Of a stretch of DNA of 64,000 nt, positions 48,291-59,912 are shown one piece after another. A program made the translations under genes and the position numbers. Each line of letters begins with the position of its first letter. The stretch's first letter is position 1. The notes under the pieces are model-generated. The model was not told where the DNA came from. It did no database searches and saw only the letters and a program-made list of their open reading frames with translations. The stretch spans positions 707,501-771,500 of the forward strand of contig JAIGNY010004497.1 in assembly GCA_020152595.1 (NCBI GenBank), written 5' to 3'. This DNA comes from Chiridota heheva (lineage: Eukaryota > Echinodermata > Holothuroidea > Apodida > Chiridotidae).

Positions 48291-49081
48291 ATCGACACCA
48301 CAAACAATAGGGACCATCTTTGAGTCATGATTAATCAATGTGCCAAATTTAACATATCGTTGATGTATGGTTCATGAGATATCGTGTTTACAAGCTGTTT
48401 TCAGTAAAACCACATTATGCCCCGCCCACATTCAAATCAGTAATTTTGAACATTTTTATAAGATGAGCATCTGCACCAACCCTAACACGTTATTTATGCC
48501 ACCGAAGTTACAAAACAAATATCTGGATATCAAAATATGAGCATTTGAAGATCTTTACATTTTGCCCTGCCAACTCATCAATATGCATTATATTGATACT
48601 AAAAATAATAGGGACCATATATGGGTTATGATGCATCTATGTGCCAAATATGACATGCCCCTGATGTATGGTTCACAACAAGATACCATATTTACAAGCT
48701 ATTTTCAGTAAAACCACATTATGCCCCGCCCACAATTCATATCAGTAATTTTGAACATTTTTATAAGTTGGGCATCTACACCAACCCTAACACCTTATTT
48801 ATGCCAAAGAAGATGCAAAACAGATATATGGTTATCAAAATATGATTTGAAGATTTTTACATTTTGCCCCACCCACTCATTAATATGCTTGATATCAAAA
48901 GTAAAAATAATAGGGACCATCTATGGGTCATGATACATTTATGTGCCAAATATGACATGCCACTGATGTATGGTTCACAAAATGTTTACATGCAAAGTGT
49001 CACAGACATACACAGACTCATACATACTACATTTTGGCAGACGTCTGCATAGGTTCCTGATACTGATATTATCCGAACCAA
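48291..49081. repeat. ~300-bp dispersed repeat in tandem, with conserved tail
   Basis: AATAGGGACCAT recurs at about 48305, 48607 and 48908, giving 2.6 units of about 301 bp. The last unit passes into a tail with TTTACATGCAAAGTGTCACA and GCATAGGTTCCTGATACTGA that ends GAACCAAAATGG; this tail also occurs (inverted) at 54700-54835. Confidence 0.85.
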
Positions 49082-49099
49082 AATGGATAAATGACTTAC

Positions 49100-49177
49100 C
49101 ATTTCTCTCTCCTCAAAAGCAAGTTTACTTTCTAGAATGGCTAGTTGCAAGTCTTGTTCAAATTGTGTATCTACAAC
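49100..49177 (-). CDS. GKAP1: GKAP1 homologue exon, acidic Leu-rich helix
   Basis: The exon has 26 codons, phase 0 at both ends, with acceptor TTTCCCTCCAAAG and donor ATG|GTAAGT. The peptide runs VVDTQFEQDLQLAILESK, then LAFEEREM, and aligns with the GKAP1 segment [20 protein letters not shown] that follows the Trp motif. A closer AG, seven bases inside, would shift the frame, which is why the upstream AG is preferred. The donor is only about 20 bp from the tail of a tandem dispersed repeat, and a 2.67-kb TIR element begins 131 bp upstream of the exon in transcript sense, so this short exon sits between two mobile sequences. Confidence 0.82.
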
Positions 49178-49308
49178 CTTTGGAGGGAAATGAAAACAAC
49201 ATTGGTAAAACAAAAGTTAAATCATTCTGAAAACATTATTATGAACCAATAAAAATGAGTAAATTATTGCACAGGTGGGTCCAGATGGATAACAAGCTGG
49301 GTCTAGAT

Positions 49309-51977
49309 TAAGCTTGCACGGTTTACTGGTTTTGTAACTCAAACTAGTTTCACGAAACTGCGGTTTCAGTCCGATTCATGTTTTACAAAAATATGAAAAA
49401 CCAAAAGTACCGAAAAAACCCAAACCACTGTCAAAAAATTAATTAAAAAAGATGGTAAAAATTGATTTTATTTCAATAAAAAGAAAGTTCATGCTTTGTG
49501 TAAGAATGTATTTTGAAGTATCTTTTAATATATTTGTAAAAATATGTGATATTTATGCAGATTATATTAATAATACGATTGAGAAATGAGAATGTTTGGA
49601 AATGCATAGTCATAAATATTTTATGTACCTGTAATAACAGGCTCGAATCCACTCCACAACGTCTCTTCTTTCTGGGCTAATATTTCCACGAACAAAACAA
49701 CTGTACCTTCATTTCTTTATAATTCCTTTTACTTTAAGTCCTTAACATTCTCTCCGGAGTCCTTTTGTCTTGTAAAATACTTTGTTAATTGATTATAAAT
49801 CCCGGTGATAACAATATCGCAAATCGTAAGACCATTCACTCATAAATTCACAACCAACCCCGCACTACATGCCACTGTGCAAGACTACATTAAGTACAAG
49901 TTTCAACACATTATTTTGTATGGGTGCGACGGCCCCTGGATATGAAACTTATGAATGGATATCATGACTCACGAGCATGACTTCTGCACGTAATTACTCG
50001 GAAAGTGCTGCGATTGGTCAAAAAAGTTAACTTTATTCCCACTGTATGTAAATCAGCGCAAGGGGTGATTTTTTCCCACGTACCAGTAACAACAAGTTAG
50101 CGGGATTTACATCTTTTTCATTTGCCGATAAGGGCAGATAATTTTCTCCTTTGCGCTGTGTATCATATTTTCTAAAGTTTGAATCTGGGAAAACTTGCTA
50201 TAAATAGCATGGTTTAGAGGAGTGAATTTGCGTGATTGTTATGGGATAACACGATGCAAAATGAACAGAAACTATCCCTGTTCTATCAATACCACTTACC
50301 AGAAAGCTGGTATATGATTCACAATTAGATCGCAAGAGAAAATGACCATTCATCTCCTCAAATAGTTTTAATTCCTTTTTTAATCTCGTTTTCATGCGTA
50401 AAATATACTTTTAAACAACTGTCCCGGTCAAATTGTTCAGATTTTAAAAGAACGAAGCATTTCATGCATTTTGTGGTGAAAAATTTCTTCCGTTCCCCTG
50501 TAATTATGTTTACTCATAATAGCACTAGCGACGGTATCTTCCGTTCCAATCACGCGTGTACAGTATATACTTGAATAGACCTATGACACGTGTGATTCGT
50601 TTGGGGGTACAAGCTCAAATGATTTCATTGGTTCAAAGTGGAGCGAGTTTATATATGTTTTTTGCAGACCCGTTTAACCTGTTGGTATGCATAAATTAAT
50701 AATAATATCTGTGCATTCCACTCTGCATATCATTTCACAAGTAGAAAGTACAAACAGAATGTTCAAATACAGATGTGTTTTGCCGTTTTATACAATTCTG
50801 AGTGACCAAAAATATTGCTTATCATTGTTAAATGTTTCTAATCAATTTAAAACTAAATATCTTATCTGGAGAGTACCGAAGAATTGATTTTATTTGAATG
50901 AGCGTCCTGTGTTGTAAAAATAAAATGTTTTCATAGCTCCTTGCTAAAACAAGATCCGCTTTTAGTACGGAATACAATGTAATTCAATCTAATTTTCAAT
51001 CATGATGTAAATTATGTAACGTATCATTTGTATAAGATTGCAGGTAATACACTTTTATTTTTTCATTTTGATAGAAGAAAATACAAATTTGGTGGGGTGT
51101 GGGAGACACTACTTTTCATAAGTAAGCATTTTCTTTTCTGTACACTCCCGTTCGTGCAGTTTTGGCAAATACCTTATAAGGCTATATAGGGCTTAAGTAT
51201 AATTGAAAATGTCACTGCGATGCACAAACGGGGTCAATTTAAAGTAAAAGCATAGCAAGAATGAATATTGAACTTGAAAAATAACAGAGAGGTATGCATG
51301 ATTAATGATTATTATTATTTTCAGGGTTAGCTTAACAGGGCCTGGCCATGGTTAATGTTTCAAAGAAATGTTGAGTATCAAGTGGATGATGAGATTTCAA
51401 GTGTAAGATTTTCTCGCAGTAGGCTATATGCAAATCAACAACATTTGTACTGATGATCAAGTATACGATGGCTTTGCATCATAAGATGATGCATTTAGAG
51501 GCTTAATTCGTATCTGTTTTACAACTATCCAACAAATTTCTTTTCTTTTTACATGAAAGAAAATTGAAATCATCACTATAAATAGAATTCATGAGCGAAT
51601 AAGGGCATATAGATGGCCTGTCGACACTGCTTTTTTCATAACTTGTGTACCTGACTGGCTTGAGACATCGGGAAGTGTTTAATGCCTTTCGGATCTAGAC
51701 TGACAATGGGGTAAAATCAGCAATATTTGAGGGGCAAAATCACTTTACATGCAAACAACATTAATACATTTTATTTATCAATGGCTCCGTTATCATTTTC
51801 AACATAATCTACAGAAAATACTGTGATACAAACATCGTTAGCTGCTATCATATAACAGTGCATGTAATGACTGTACCCAGGGCTTGTATACATTACGGGT
51901 GAAAAAACGGTTTTCTGGTTAAAACCAGTTTTGGAAACCAACCGGTGTCACGTCGGGGCAAAACCGTGCAAGCTTAG
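49309..51977. mobile_element. 2.67-kb TIR element of unknown family, non-autonomous
   Basis: The terminal inverted repeat TAAGCTTGCACGGTTT is perfect over 16 bp (49309-49324; reverse complement ending 51977). Flanking octamers GTCTAGAT and GTTTGGAT match at 6 of 8, suggesting an 8-bp target duplication. No transposase frame is visible inside. A partial inverted copy is at 29486-30670. The 8-bp duplication is compatible with hAT or other 8-bp superfamilies. Confidence 0.82.
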
Positions 51978-52017
51978 TTTGGATTGCTTAAAACTGTACT
52001 GTTCATCACTAAAGTCT

Positions 52018-52483
52018 TTAAAGGATTATTGGTCAAGCAAGTCCATCTTATATAAAAGAGGACTTCAAAAGAAATAAAATGGTAAAAAAAGGATTGCAAA
52101 ATCCATTTTTTCTGTTATGGAGCTATGAACATTTAAATTCTGTATCATTTGTGTAAAAATGACTGAATTCATATATTGAGACATTACATCCCCAGATTCT
52201 GCAGTCTTTATGTATTCTATTATATATATATATATATTTCCTGCAATAAATTTTCTTTCAAATGTATTAACAATTATTAAGAAATTTAGGATGAGGGCCC
52301 CCAACCTTTCATTGTAGAATTACTACACCAGTCATTCCTGCACAGATCAAACATAACTTAAAACTTGAAATCTCCATCACGGATAAGATATTGAAGTAGT
52401 TTCTTCGCCATTTTGTTTCTATTAAATGCTTCTTTCTTGTAAGATAAAACTTGCTTGAACATTGAACTAAACCTTTTGTAGGG
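52018..52483. mobile_element. long-arm inverted-repeat MITE, diverged copy
   Basis: TTTAAAGGATTATTGGTCAA at the left and its inverted counterpart (TTGAACATTGAACTAAACCT) at the right enclose arms related to 39229-39798, more diverged. Confidence 0.75.
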
Positions 52484-54684
52484 AAAAAGGTCATATGAAT
52501 AATTAGTCCACAAAGATTAACACCAGGCTGCTTGGATAAGCATCTGACCATATACATGTAGGTAAGCATATACTAAGAGAGATGTTATCTCACTAGTACT
52601 GGGCACACTTACAAAATTCAAGGCAAAAATTCAGCCCCCAGGAAAAAGTCAGTCTAATATCTTTACATCCAAATATAATTTGGGTATTCAGCCCAAATAT
52701 AAATGTTTTGATTGGCAAAAATACTAAGGGCTAATAAGGTATGAATTGCTGAAATATGAACTATTTCTACTAATGATTTTAACTTATTTTTTTTTTGCTT
52801 TATTTTTTTTAATTTCACAACAAAAATACTAGATTTTCAATCAATAAAATGGTGGATGATTGGTAATTTGTCAACAAAATTAATCACTTATGTACATATT
52901 TTCTTTTCTTTTTTAAATTCAAACAAACGCTGATAAGCCAATCAGCATTTGTATTGGAATAAAATATATGCCCCATATATAAACCACAAAAGATGGCCTC
53001 TAACCCTTCATGACCCACGTGGTCGTGGCATAACCGATTGGACATGCACTTCTCAAAAAATGATCTTTACTTCGTTCTTTCAGCAAATGTAACTTTTTGA
53101 TGGAGGTTATGTTAAAAAAAAGATGAGTTGAATGAAATAGAGAAAATTTAAAATATGCACAAAATCTAACAAGAAAATGCACAAAATCTAACAAAAACAT
53201 GTTTTTTTTTAAAAAGCTTACTTGCATACTGCCAGACCTTGCTTTAACCTGAAAACCCATGAGCAACTTACAAAGACATTAATGCATCCAATTCTGGTTA
53301 AATTTTGAATGCCCCTATTCATCAAGATCTATTTTTGGCGAAACTTGTGAAAAATATCATGATTTTTAGCCTTTTAAAACCAAAATTTGGCAAACATCAT
53401 ACTTTCTGTTTGCGATACATCTCCCATACACAAAAATTATTATTAAAAAGGCCATTTCACCTACTGTCAATTGAAAACACAAAGAGAAACTACTCCCTCC
53501 TTGTTCGTAGCGCAATTTAAGTACCAAAAAAATCCACACACTAAGACATACCCAGTCTAGTGAAGCGGTTAGCGATCAGGATGTTCACGTGAATGGCCCA
53601 AGTTAGAACATCGAGCCAGATGCATGGCTTTTGTTTTTCCAAAAGTACTAACAGCGATGATTATAAGTTGTTTATTTTCAGTTTTTGCATGGTATGCTTT
53701 GAGAAATGAAAACAAATTAGACTGGTATCATTGGAAAGGAAATTTCACAAACAATCTAAATATGTAAAAAATCCTCCATTTTCATTATTCACAAGAAAAA
53801 AAAGGAACAATTTTGACCAAATTTTGCCAAAAAATTGCAAATTCATGTTGATATTTCCTTAATTATGACTTTTTTATTGTTGAAATTAATGACTTAGCAT
53901 TCACATAAACTAAAATTGTAGTAATAGCAAACAAAAGAAAAGTTTCAAAAAAGTTCCGAAAAATTTGTAGTCACGTTTCAGACCCCTTAGGACTCTTAGG
54001 AGTTAACTTATTTCATTTGTGAAAAAAACAAAAAATGTAGCCACGTTTCGGATCCCCTGGGACTCTGGGAGTTCACTTGTTTAATTTATGAATTAAAAGT
54101 CCTTTAATTCACAGTGCCTCTAATTATCTTTTGAATGAACTTTATTTGTAAAACACACTCATTCTTGTTGCTTACATAAAGATTTGCAAAGTGGAAATTT
54201 GGTTACAGGGTATTTTTCGTCCTTAAAACAAATTTATGAAATTCATTAGGGTGCTCTTGTTTATAATTTACTCGAGTGTCTAACATTTCAACAAAATCAG
54301 TGCCTCAATTGAACAAACTTGTGGATGACATAATATGTTCAACAAACTAAAATGATTTTCAACCATAAAAGATTTTTTATACAACACTCGATCCAAGATA
54401 GGGGGCAAAACTTGGCACCCTGATACCCAAAAGTCCTTACTAGAAAAGTAATCAAAAATTAAATTGTGATATTACAACACAGTATACATCATAGGCAGCT
54501 TGAAAACAGAGCTCAGCAAACACAAGAACAATCTTTAAACTAGAGCTGTCTGAATGATACCATGCTTGACTATTCAAAGCTGCAGGAGGAGTGTGTACTT
54601 GAATAAAGTAAGCAGTTACTTATTCCTAACTTCCAGCAGAGAAAAAGTTTGATAACAAGCTAAACTCACGGTAAGTCCACTTAC
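52484..54684 (-). other. GKAP1 intron segment
   Basis: No gene recognised. At about 53966-54075 a ~75-bp segment (GTAGTCACGTTTCAGACCCC, then GTAGCCACGTTTCGGATCCC) is duplicated in tandem. The 52990-54100 stretch may be an old DNA element, but no reliable ends were found. Confidence 0.45.
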
Positions 54685-54738
54685 AGCATATAATTCTTCG
54701 TTTTCATTTTGGGTTCCAATGCTATCAGCATCAGGAAC
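54685..54738 (-). CDS. possible small exon or pseudo-exon in a repeat tail
   Basis: The 54-nt open segment is preceded by GCATAG and followed by a consensus GTAAGT donor, phase 0 at both ends, so inclusion would add 18 residues (VPDADSIGTQNENEELYA) between two real GKAP1 exons without breaking the frame. It has no counterpart in vertebrate GKAP1. Its first part and its upstream intron match the tail of a dispersed repeat also present at about 48976-49081, and the acceptor lacks a good pyrimidine tract. It may be an exonised transposon tail, an alternative exon, or chance. Confidence 0.3.
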
Positions 54739-54835
54739 CTATGCAGTGGTGTTGGTATGTGTGCGTTGGTATGGGTGTGTGTGCGGGTGTGACACTTTGC
54801 TTGTAAACATGACATTTCATTTATTTACTTTTGAA
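54700..54835 (-). repeat. tail of dispersed repeat (inverted relative to 48976)
   Basis: Read on the minus strand: TTTACAAGCAAAGTGTCACA, then a CA/CG-rich stretch, GCATAGGTTCCTGATGCTGA, GAACCCAAAATG. It matches 48976-49081 and overlaps the candidate small exon. Confidence 0.8.
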
Positions 54836-54948
54836 TAATGCTTATTTATCAAATGATGACAAACAGATTTCATATGCACTGCAATTACTCTAGCAAAGTG
54901 TAGAATGTCAATAGTTTGATGAATTCCACCTGAAAGCTATCTATCCCC

Positions 54949-57132
54949 CTCCGACGCCATCCATTCGTTCCTGCCTGATAACATCCTTCCCTCCCTCCCC
55001 AATGCCAACCATCAATCCCTCCCTCCCAATGCCATCCATCCCTCATCAATGCCATCCATCCCTCCCTCCCTTCCCTGATGCCATCCACCCCTTTCTCCTT
55101 CCCCAATGCAACCACCCATCCCTCACCGATGCCATCCATCCCTCTCTCCCTGATGCTATCAATCCCTACCCCCATGCCATTTATCTGTCCCTCCTGTCAT
55201 CATCCCTTCCTGATGCCATCCATCCCCCTCCCTCCCTGATGCCATCCATCCCTCCCTGATGACATCAATCCCTCCCTCCCTGATGACATCAATCCCTCCC
55301 TCCCTGATGATATCCGTCCCTCCCTCCCTCCTCCCTAATGTCATCCATCCCTCCTCCCTAATGCCATCCATCTCTCCCTCCCTCCCTGCCTGATGCCATC
55401 CACCCTGCCTCCCTCCCTGATGCCATTCACCCCTCCCTCCCTGATGCCATTCATCCCTCCCTCCTGATGCCATCTATCCCTCCCTCCCTCCCTCTCCCTT
55501 CTGATGTCATCCATCCCTCCCTCCCCTGATGCAATCCATCCCTCCCTCCCACCCTCCCTGATGCCATCCATCCCTCCTTGATGCCATCCATCCCTCCCCT
55601 CCCTCTCTGATGACATCCATCCTCAGTCCCTCCCCAATGCTATCCATCCTTCCTGATGGCATCTAATAATATCTATACCTCCCTCCCTAATGCCATTCAT
55701 CCCTCCCCCTCCCGATGTCATCTATCTCTCCCCTCTTTACTGCCATCCATCCATCCCTCCTGATACCATCTAACCTTCCCCCTTCTCCCGATGCCATCCA
55801 TCCCTCCCCTCGCATTGCCATTCCTCCCACCCTGATGCCATCCCTCCCTCCCCTGATGCCATCCATCCTCCAATGCCATCCATCCTCCCTCCCTGATGCC
55901 ATCCATCCCTTTCTCCCTGATGCCATCCATCCCCCCTCCCTGATGCCATCCATCCCTCCTCCTGATGCTCTCCATCCCTCTCTTCCTGATGCCATCCATC
56001 CCTCCCTCCCTGATGACATCCATCCCTCCCTCTCTGATGCCATCCATCCCTCCTCCCTCCCTGATGCCATCCATTCCTCCCTCCCTGATGCCATCCATCC
56101 CTCCCCTCCTCCCTGATGCCATCCATCCCTCCCCTCCCTCCCTGATGCCATCCATCCCTCCCTCCCTGATGCCATCCATCCCTCCCTCCCTGATGCCATC
56201 CCTCCCTCCCTGATGCCATCCCTCCTCCCTCCCTCCCTGATGCCATCCATCCCTCCCTCACTAATGCCATCCATCCCCCCTCCCTGATGCCATCCATCCT
56301 CCCTCCCTGATGCCATCCATCCCTCCCTCCCTGATGCTATCCATCCCTCCCTCCCTGATGCTATCCATACCTCCTTCCCTGATGCCATTCATCCCTCCCT
56401 CCCCTCATGCCATCCATCCCTCCCCTCACTAATGCCATCCATCCCTCCCTTCCTGATGCCATCCATCCTCCCTCCCTGATGCCATCCATCCCTCCCTCCC
56501 TGATGCTATCCATCCTCCCTCCCTGATGCTATCCATACCTCCTTCCCTGATGCCATTCATCCCTCCCTCCTCCCTAATGCCATCCATCCCTCCCTCCCCT
56601 GATGCCATCCATCCCTCCCTCCCTAATGCCATCCATCCTTCCCCAAAACCTTCCATCCCTCCCGCCCTGATGATATCCTTCCCACCCTCCCCGATGCAAT
56701 CAATCCATCATCCTTCCCTGCTGATGCCGTCTATCCCCTACTCCGTAATGCCATCCATCTTTCTCCTCCCTGATGCCATTCATCTAATCCTTCTGAAAGC
56801 CATCGCCCCCTCCCCTCCCTAAAGCTCTCCATCCATCCTCCCCATTGCCATCCATCCCTCCCTACCTGATGCCATTCATCCATCATCCTCTCCCTCTGAT
56901 GCCAACTATCTCTCCCTCCCTGATGCCATCTATTCCTCCTCCCTCATGCCATCTATTCCTCCCTCCCTGATGACATATATTTCTCCCTCCCTGATATCAT
57001 CTATTTCTCCCTCCCTGATGCCATCCATTTCTCCCTCCTTGATGCCATCCATCCCCCCCTCCCTGATGACATCCATCCCTCCCTCCCTGATGCCATCCAT
57101 TCCTCCCTCCCTTCCAAATGCCATCCATCCCA
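54949..57132. repeat. 20-bp pyrimidine-rich minisatellite, ~2.2 kb
   Basis: Roughly 100 units of CCATCCATCCCTCCCTGATG with variants in the number of CCCT blocks. The plus strand is strongly pyrimidine-biased except for the TGATG word. Frames with DGIREGG or MPSIPPSL repeats are artefacts. Confidence 0.96.
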
Positions 57133-57294
57133 TATGTAATTACCATCTTATATGTCATTCTTTAAGATCCTTATATTCAAGTTCTAAATTCCAAGTGCCA
57201 ATTCTAACAGTGCAATGAACACTTCTGAAATTATTCAAGAAGCACATCATATTGTTGAATGAATGCAAAAATTCCTGATTAATTAACTGGCCAC

Positions 57295-58393
57295 CTGTAG
57301 TACATTGGTAGATGTTATTTGTGCACTTGGAAGAATGAAAAGAGTAATCAATGGTCTATGTCCCTTTTCAAATATAAATTGCAGACTAGGTTTGTTTGTT
57401 TGTGCTCATACATAAATAAAAGTCAGTTCATATAACAACTCTATGCAAATTAGCAGTCATCTTAAATAATTAAGGTGGAGTCTAATAATTTCCACCAAAA
57501 AATCTTAAACACAATATTTCAGATATTTTTAAACCTTTCAGTTCTTTTCAAGCCTAATCATTTGTTATTTTGTTACCATCTATGACAATGCAAATTTTAA
57601 TTAAGACATTATGCACATTCTATATATCTATTCCACTTTTAAATAAATAACGACAAGCTTTTTATAGACCTTGTTCCCCAAAAACTTTAACCAGCGCCGA
57701 GGCGGACGCCAAGGTGAATAAAATAGCTCCTATTATTCTTTGAATACTGGAGCTAAAAAGGGCTGTCTTAGCATTTTTCTTTGGTTTTATTATATATGGA
57801 TAGTATTTCTTAACTTAGCTCTTGAAGTTTCAAAACCGCATCCGGTGAGACCAGCCTCATTCATTTCAAATAATATAAATCTACTTCACTATCTCTATGT
57901 GACTCTTCAAAATTTATTTTGGTGTAATAAATATTTTCTATTAATAAATGTTTTCTATTATGTTTCTGAAATAGTACAAATATTTCAATAATACCATCCT
58001 TCATATCATGTTTTAGACCTGGCTATTCAATTATCGGATTGGCACCGGACAATTTTGTCTACATTCCTCAATCTTGCCATAATTTTTGCGAATAAAACAA
58101 TGCCATATATTTCTTAATCAGCATTGCTGAAATTAATTGTAGCGTTGTAACTGGTTTTAAAATATTTGAAATATTGTGTTTAAGATTTTTTTGTGGAAAT
58201 TATTAAACTCCACCTTAATTATTTAAGTTGACTGCTAATTTGCATAAAGTTGTTATATGAGCTGACTTGTATTTATGTATGAGCACAAACAAACAAACAT
58301 AGTATGCAATTTACATTAGAAAAGGGACATAGACCATTGATTACTCTTTTCATTCTTCTAAGTACACAAATACCTTCTACCAATGTACTACAA
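57295..58393. mobile_element. inverted-repeat element, ~240-bp arms
   Basis: The left arm (57295-57534) starts CTGTAGTACATTGGTAGATG; the right arm (58151-58393) is its reverse complement, ending CTACCAATGTACTACAA. Arms share AAGGTGGAGT and ATGCAAATTAGCAGTCA words. The 616-bp centre includes TTAACCAGCGCCGAGGCGGA. No coding sequence; foldback or MITE-like. Confidence 0.85.
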
Positions 58394-59422
58394 CCTTCAA
58401 TAAATAAATACATGTAGCACTTAATTTCAAGTCCATATTCTCTTCATTAAATAAAATATTAAATATAATTCTCAATTAAAAGATGGCGGATTTTGAACAT
58501 GTAGTCAGCAACCAGTCCTGTCGCATCCTGAGGGTCGCGACAGAAAATATAATAAGCACCCAGAATTTCAAGATTTCTTCCCCTTTTAAAGTTTCATACA
58601 AAAACGAACTTTCCCCCCTTTTTCCCAATTTCAAATTCCTGAACACTCTTTTGTTGAGAAAGTGCCCTTTTGAAATCTAACAAAATAGTAAGCACCCAGA
58701 ATTTTTTTCCCCTAAAAAAGGAGTCTAAAAAGAATCCATTTCAAAGCAAGAGACAGGTTATTATATATTATTAATGACTACAATCTCATCGATGCTTGGC
58801 GTGAGCACCAAACTTTAAAACCAGGTTTTACTTTGTTTTCAAAGGCCCTTATTGATATCTGTTGTAGACTTGAAATGTTCCTTATTAGTAGACATTGGCT
58901 CATCAATATTTATAATATCTCTGTTATACCTGGTCTATGGATTTTTTGCCCCTTTTGAAGTTTTATACAAAAAATGACCCCTTCTTGCCCCCCTTCCACA
59001 AAATTTAAAGCCCTAAAGCAGTGCCCTAGTTTTGCTGTTTCAGAGGGGTGGCCTGCCCCGGGCATTTTATGGTCAGATTTTAAAGCACCCTAATATTAGC
59101 ATTATGTATTTTGTTGTTATCATAATTTGTGGCCTGTGGGTAGCCCTGGTAGGGAGGTACAGTAACCCTGCTACTTCCATGAATATCTCCCAGACACTCA
59201 TGAAACGCTTTACAGTTTTTCTTTTTTATTTAAAGTTTTTCGTTGTTTATTTAGAGTTTTTGTTTATTTTATGCAGGTGAATTTCTTGGGGTACCCATAT
59301 GGAATGGTTTAGGGTCCCAGGGTCCTAAATGTAAAATGTACCTGCCTTTGGAGTGGGTGTGCAAAGGTGTGTATTGGTAATATGATGTATGCTGTGTTAA
59401 TTATGTCACATCTCTAATTTAC
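58394..59422 (-). other. GKAP1 intron segment
   Basis: It includes a degenerate direct repeat of AATATAATAAGCACCCAGAA-type sequence (58545 and 58685). No gene recognised. Confidence 0.45.
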
Positions 59423-59560
59423 CTCCTCGTCTTTTTCTTGCCATTTTTCCCAATCCTCTGCTTTGATCAGCCGTGGTTGGGATGAAGCGGGATGTGGTGG
59501 ATGGTGGACAACTGTACTTGCTGGTGGTTTATGACTGTTCATGAATGTCATATCTCGTAG
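59423..59560 (-). CDS. GKAP1: GKAP1 homologue exon, WEKW motif segment
   Basis: The exon has 46 codons between a CATATAG acceptor and a GAG|GTAAAT donor, open and in phase 0 at both ends. It begins LRDMTFMN, corresponding to vertebrate LRNLAF, passes through a variable Pro/His-rich linker, and ends EDWEKWQEKDEE, corresponding to the conserved NWQEWRQRDE of GKAP1. This is the most upstream exon found; the GKAP1 N-terminus (a Ser/Asp-rich segment and a basic KKREKRRKKK-type stretch) was not seen between 59561 and 64000 and should lie further right. The Trp-rich motif plus the match of the next exon make the assignment strong. No promoter is visible. Confidence 0.82.
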
Positions 59561-59912
59561 CTATATGAAGAGAAAAAAATACACAAATGTTTGTTCATCC
59601 GTATAGGCTACATGTGTAACTAGTGAGCTACCATCTACAATTCACCAAACTTTGACTTCCAGTAACTGCCAATTTTTCCCCCTACCTTATAAAACAGGAC
59701 AAGTTTGTCCCCCTTATTGAGGAGACAGTCCTAGATCAGATTTAAATATCACCTAGTCCAATTAGATATAAAACCAGACATCGCAAACGATACACATCCC
59801 TTCGTCGCTATAAACATGCTTTCCAGCTTCTGTTACACCTGCCATTCCACCCTCTTCCCAAATCATATCATGCTACTTCCCTCCCTACAGGGAATCATAA
59901 ATGAAATCCAGA
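59561..59912 (-). other. GKAP1 intron segment, 5' side
   Basis: No upstream exon recognised here. Confidence 0.4.

Larger units (their letters stand above)
15067..59560 (-). other. GKAP1: GKAP1-family gene (partial; five supported exons)
   Basis: Gene-level entry joining five minus-strand exons that match GKAP1 in order: the segment before and including the WxxWxxxDE motif, the acidic/Leu helix, the basic stretch followed by a SLQEFHS-type motif, the FFxxxEDxV helix, and the start of the C-terminal coiled coil. In mammals GKAP1 anchors cGMP-dependent protein kinase I-alpha through its coiled-coil region and is mostly Golgi-associated; that role is inferred here by homology recalled from memory. 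All exon ends are phase 0 with AG acceptors and GT donors. The introns are about 10.2, 14.3, 9.1 and 10.2 kb and are filled by repeats. The N-terminal exon(s) are probably beyond the right edge, and exons after 15067 were not recognised. Confidence 0.8.

Noticed and set aside
55687..56388. Gly/Arg-rich 233-codon frame (DGIREGG repeats)
   Set aside because: Translation of the 20-bp array; frames on both strands stay open for the same reason.
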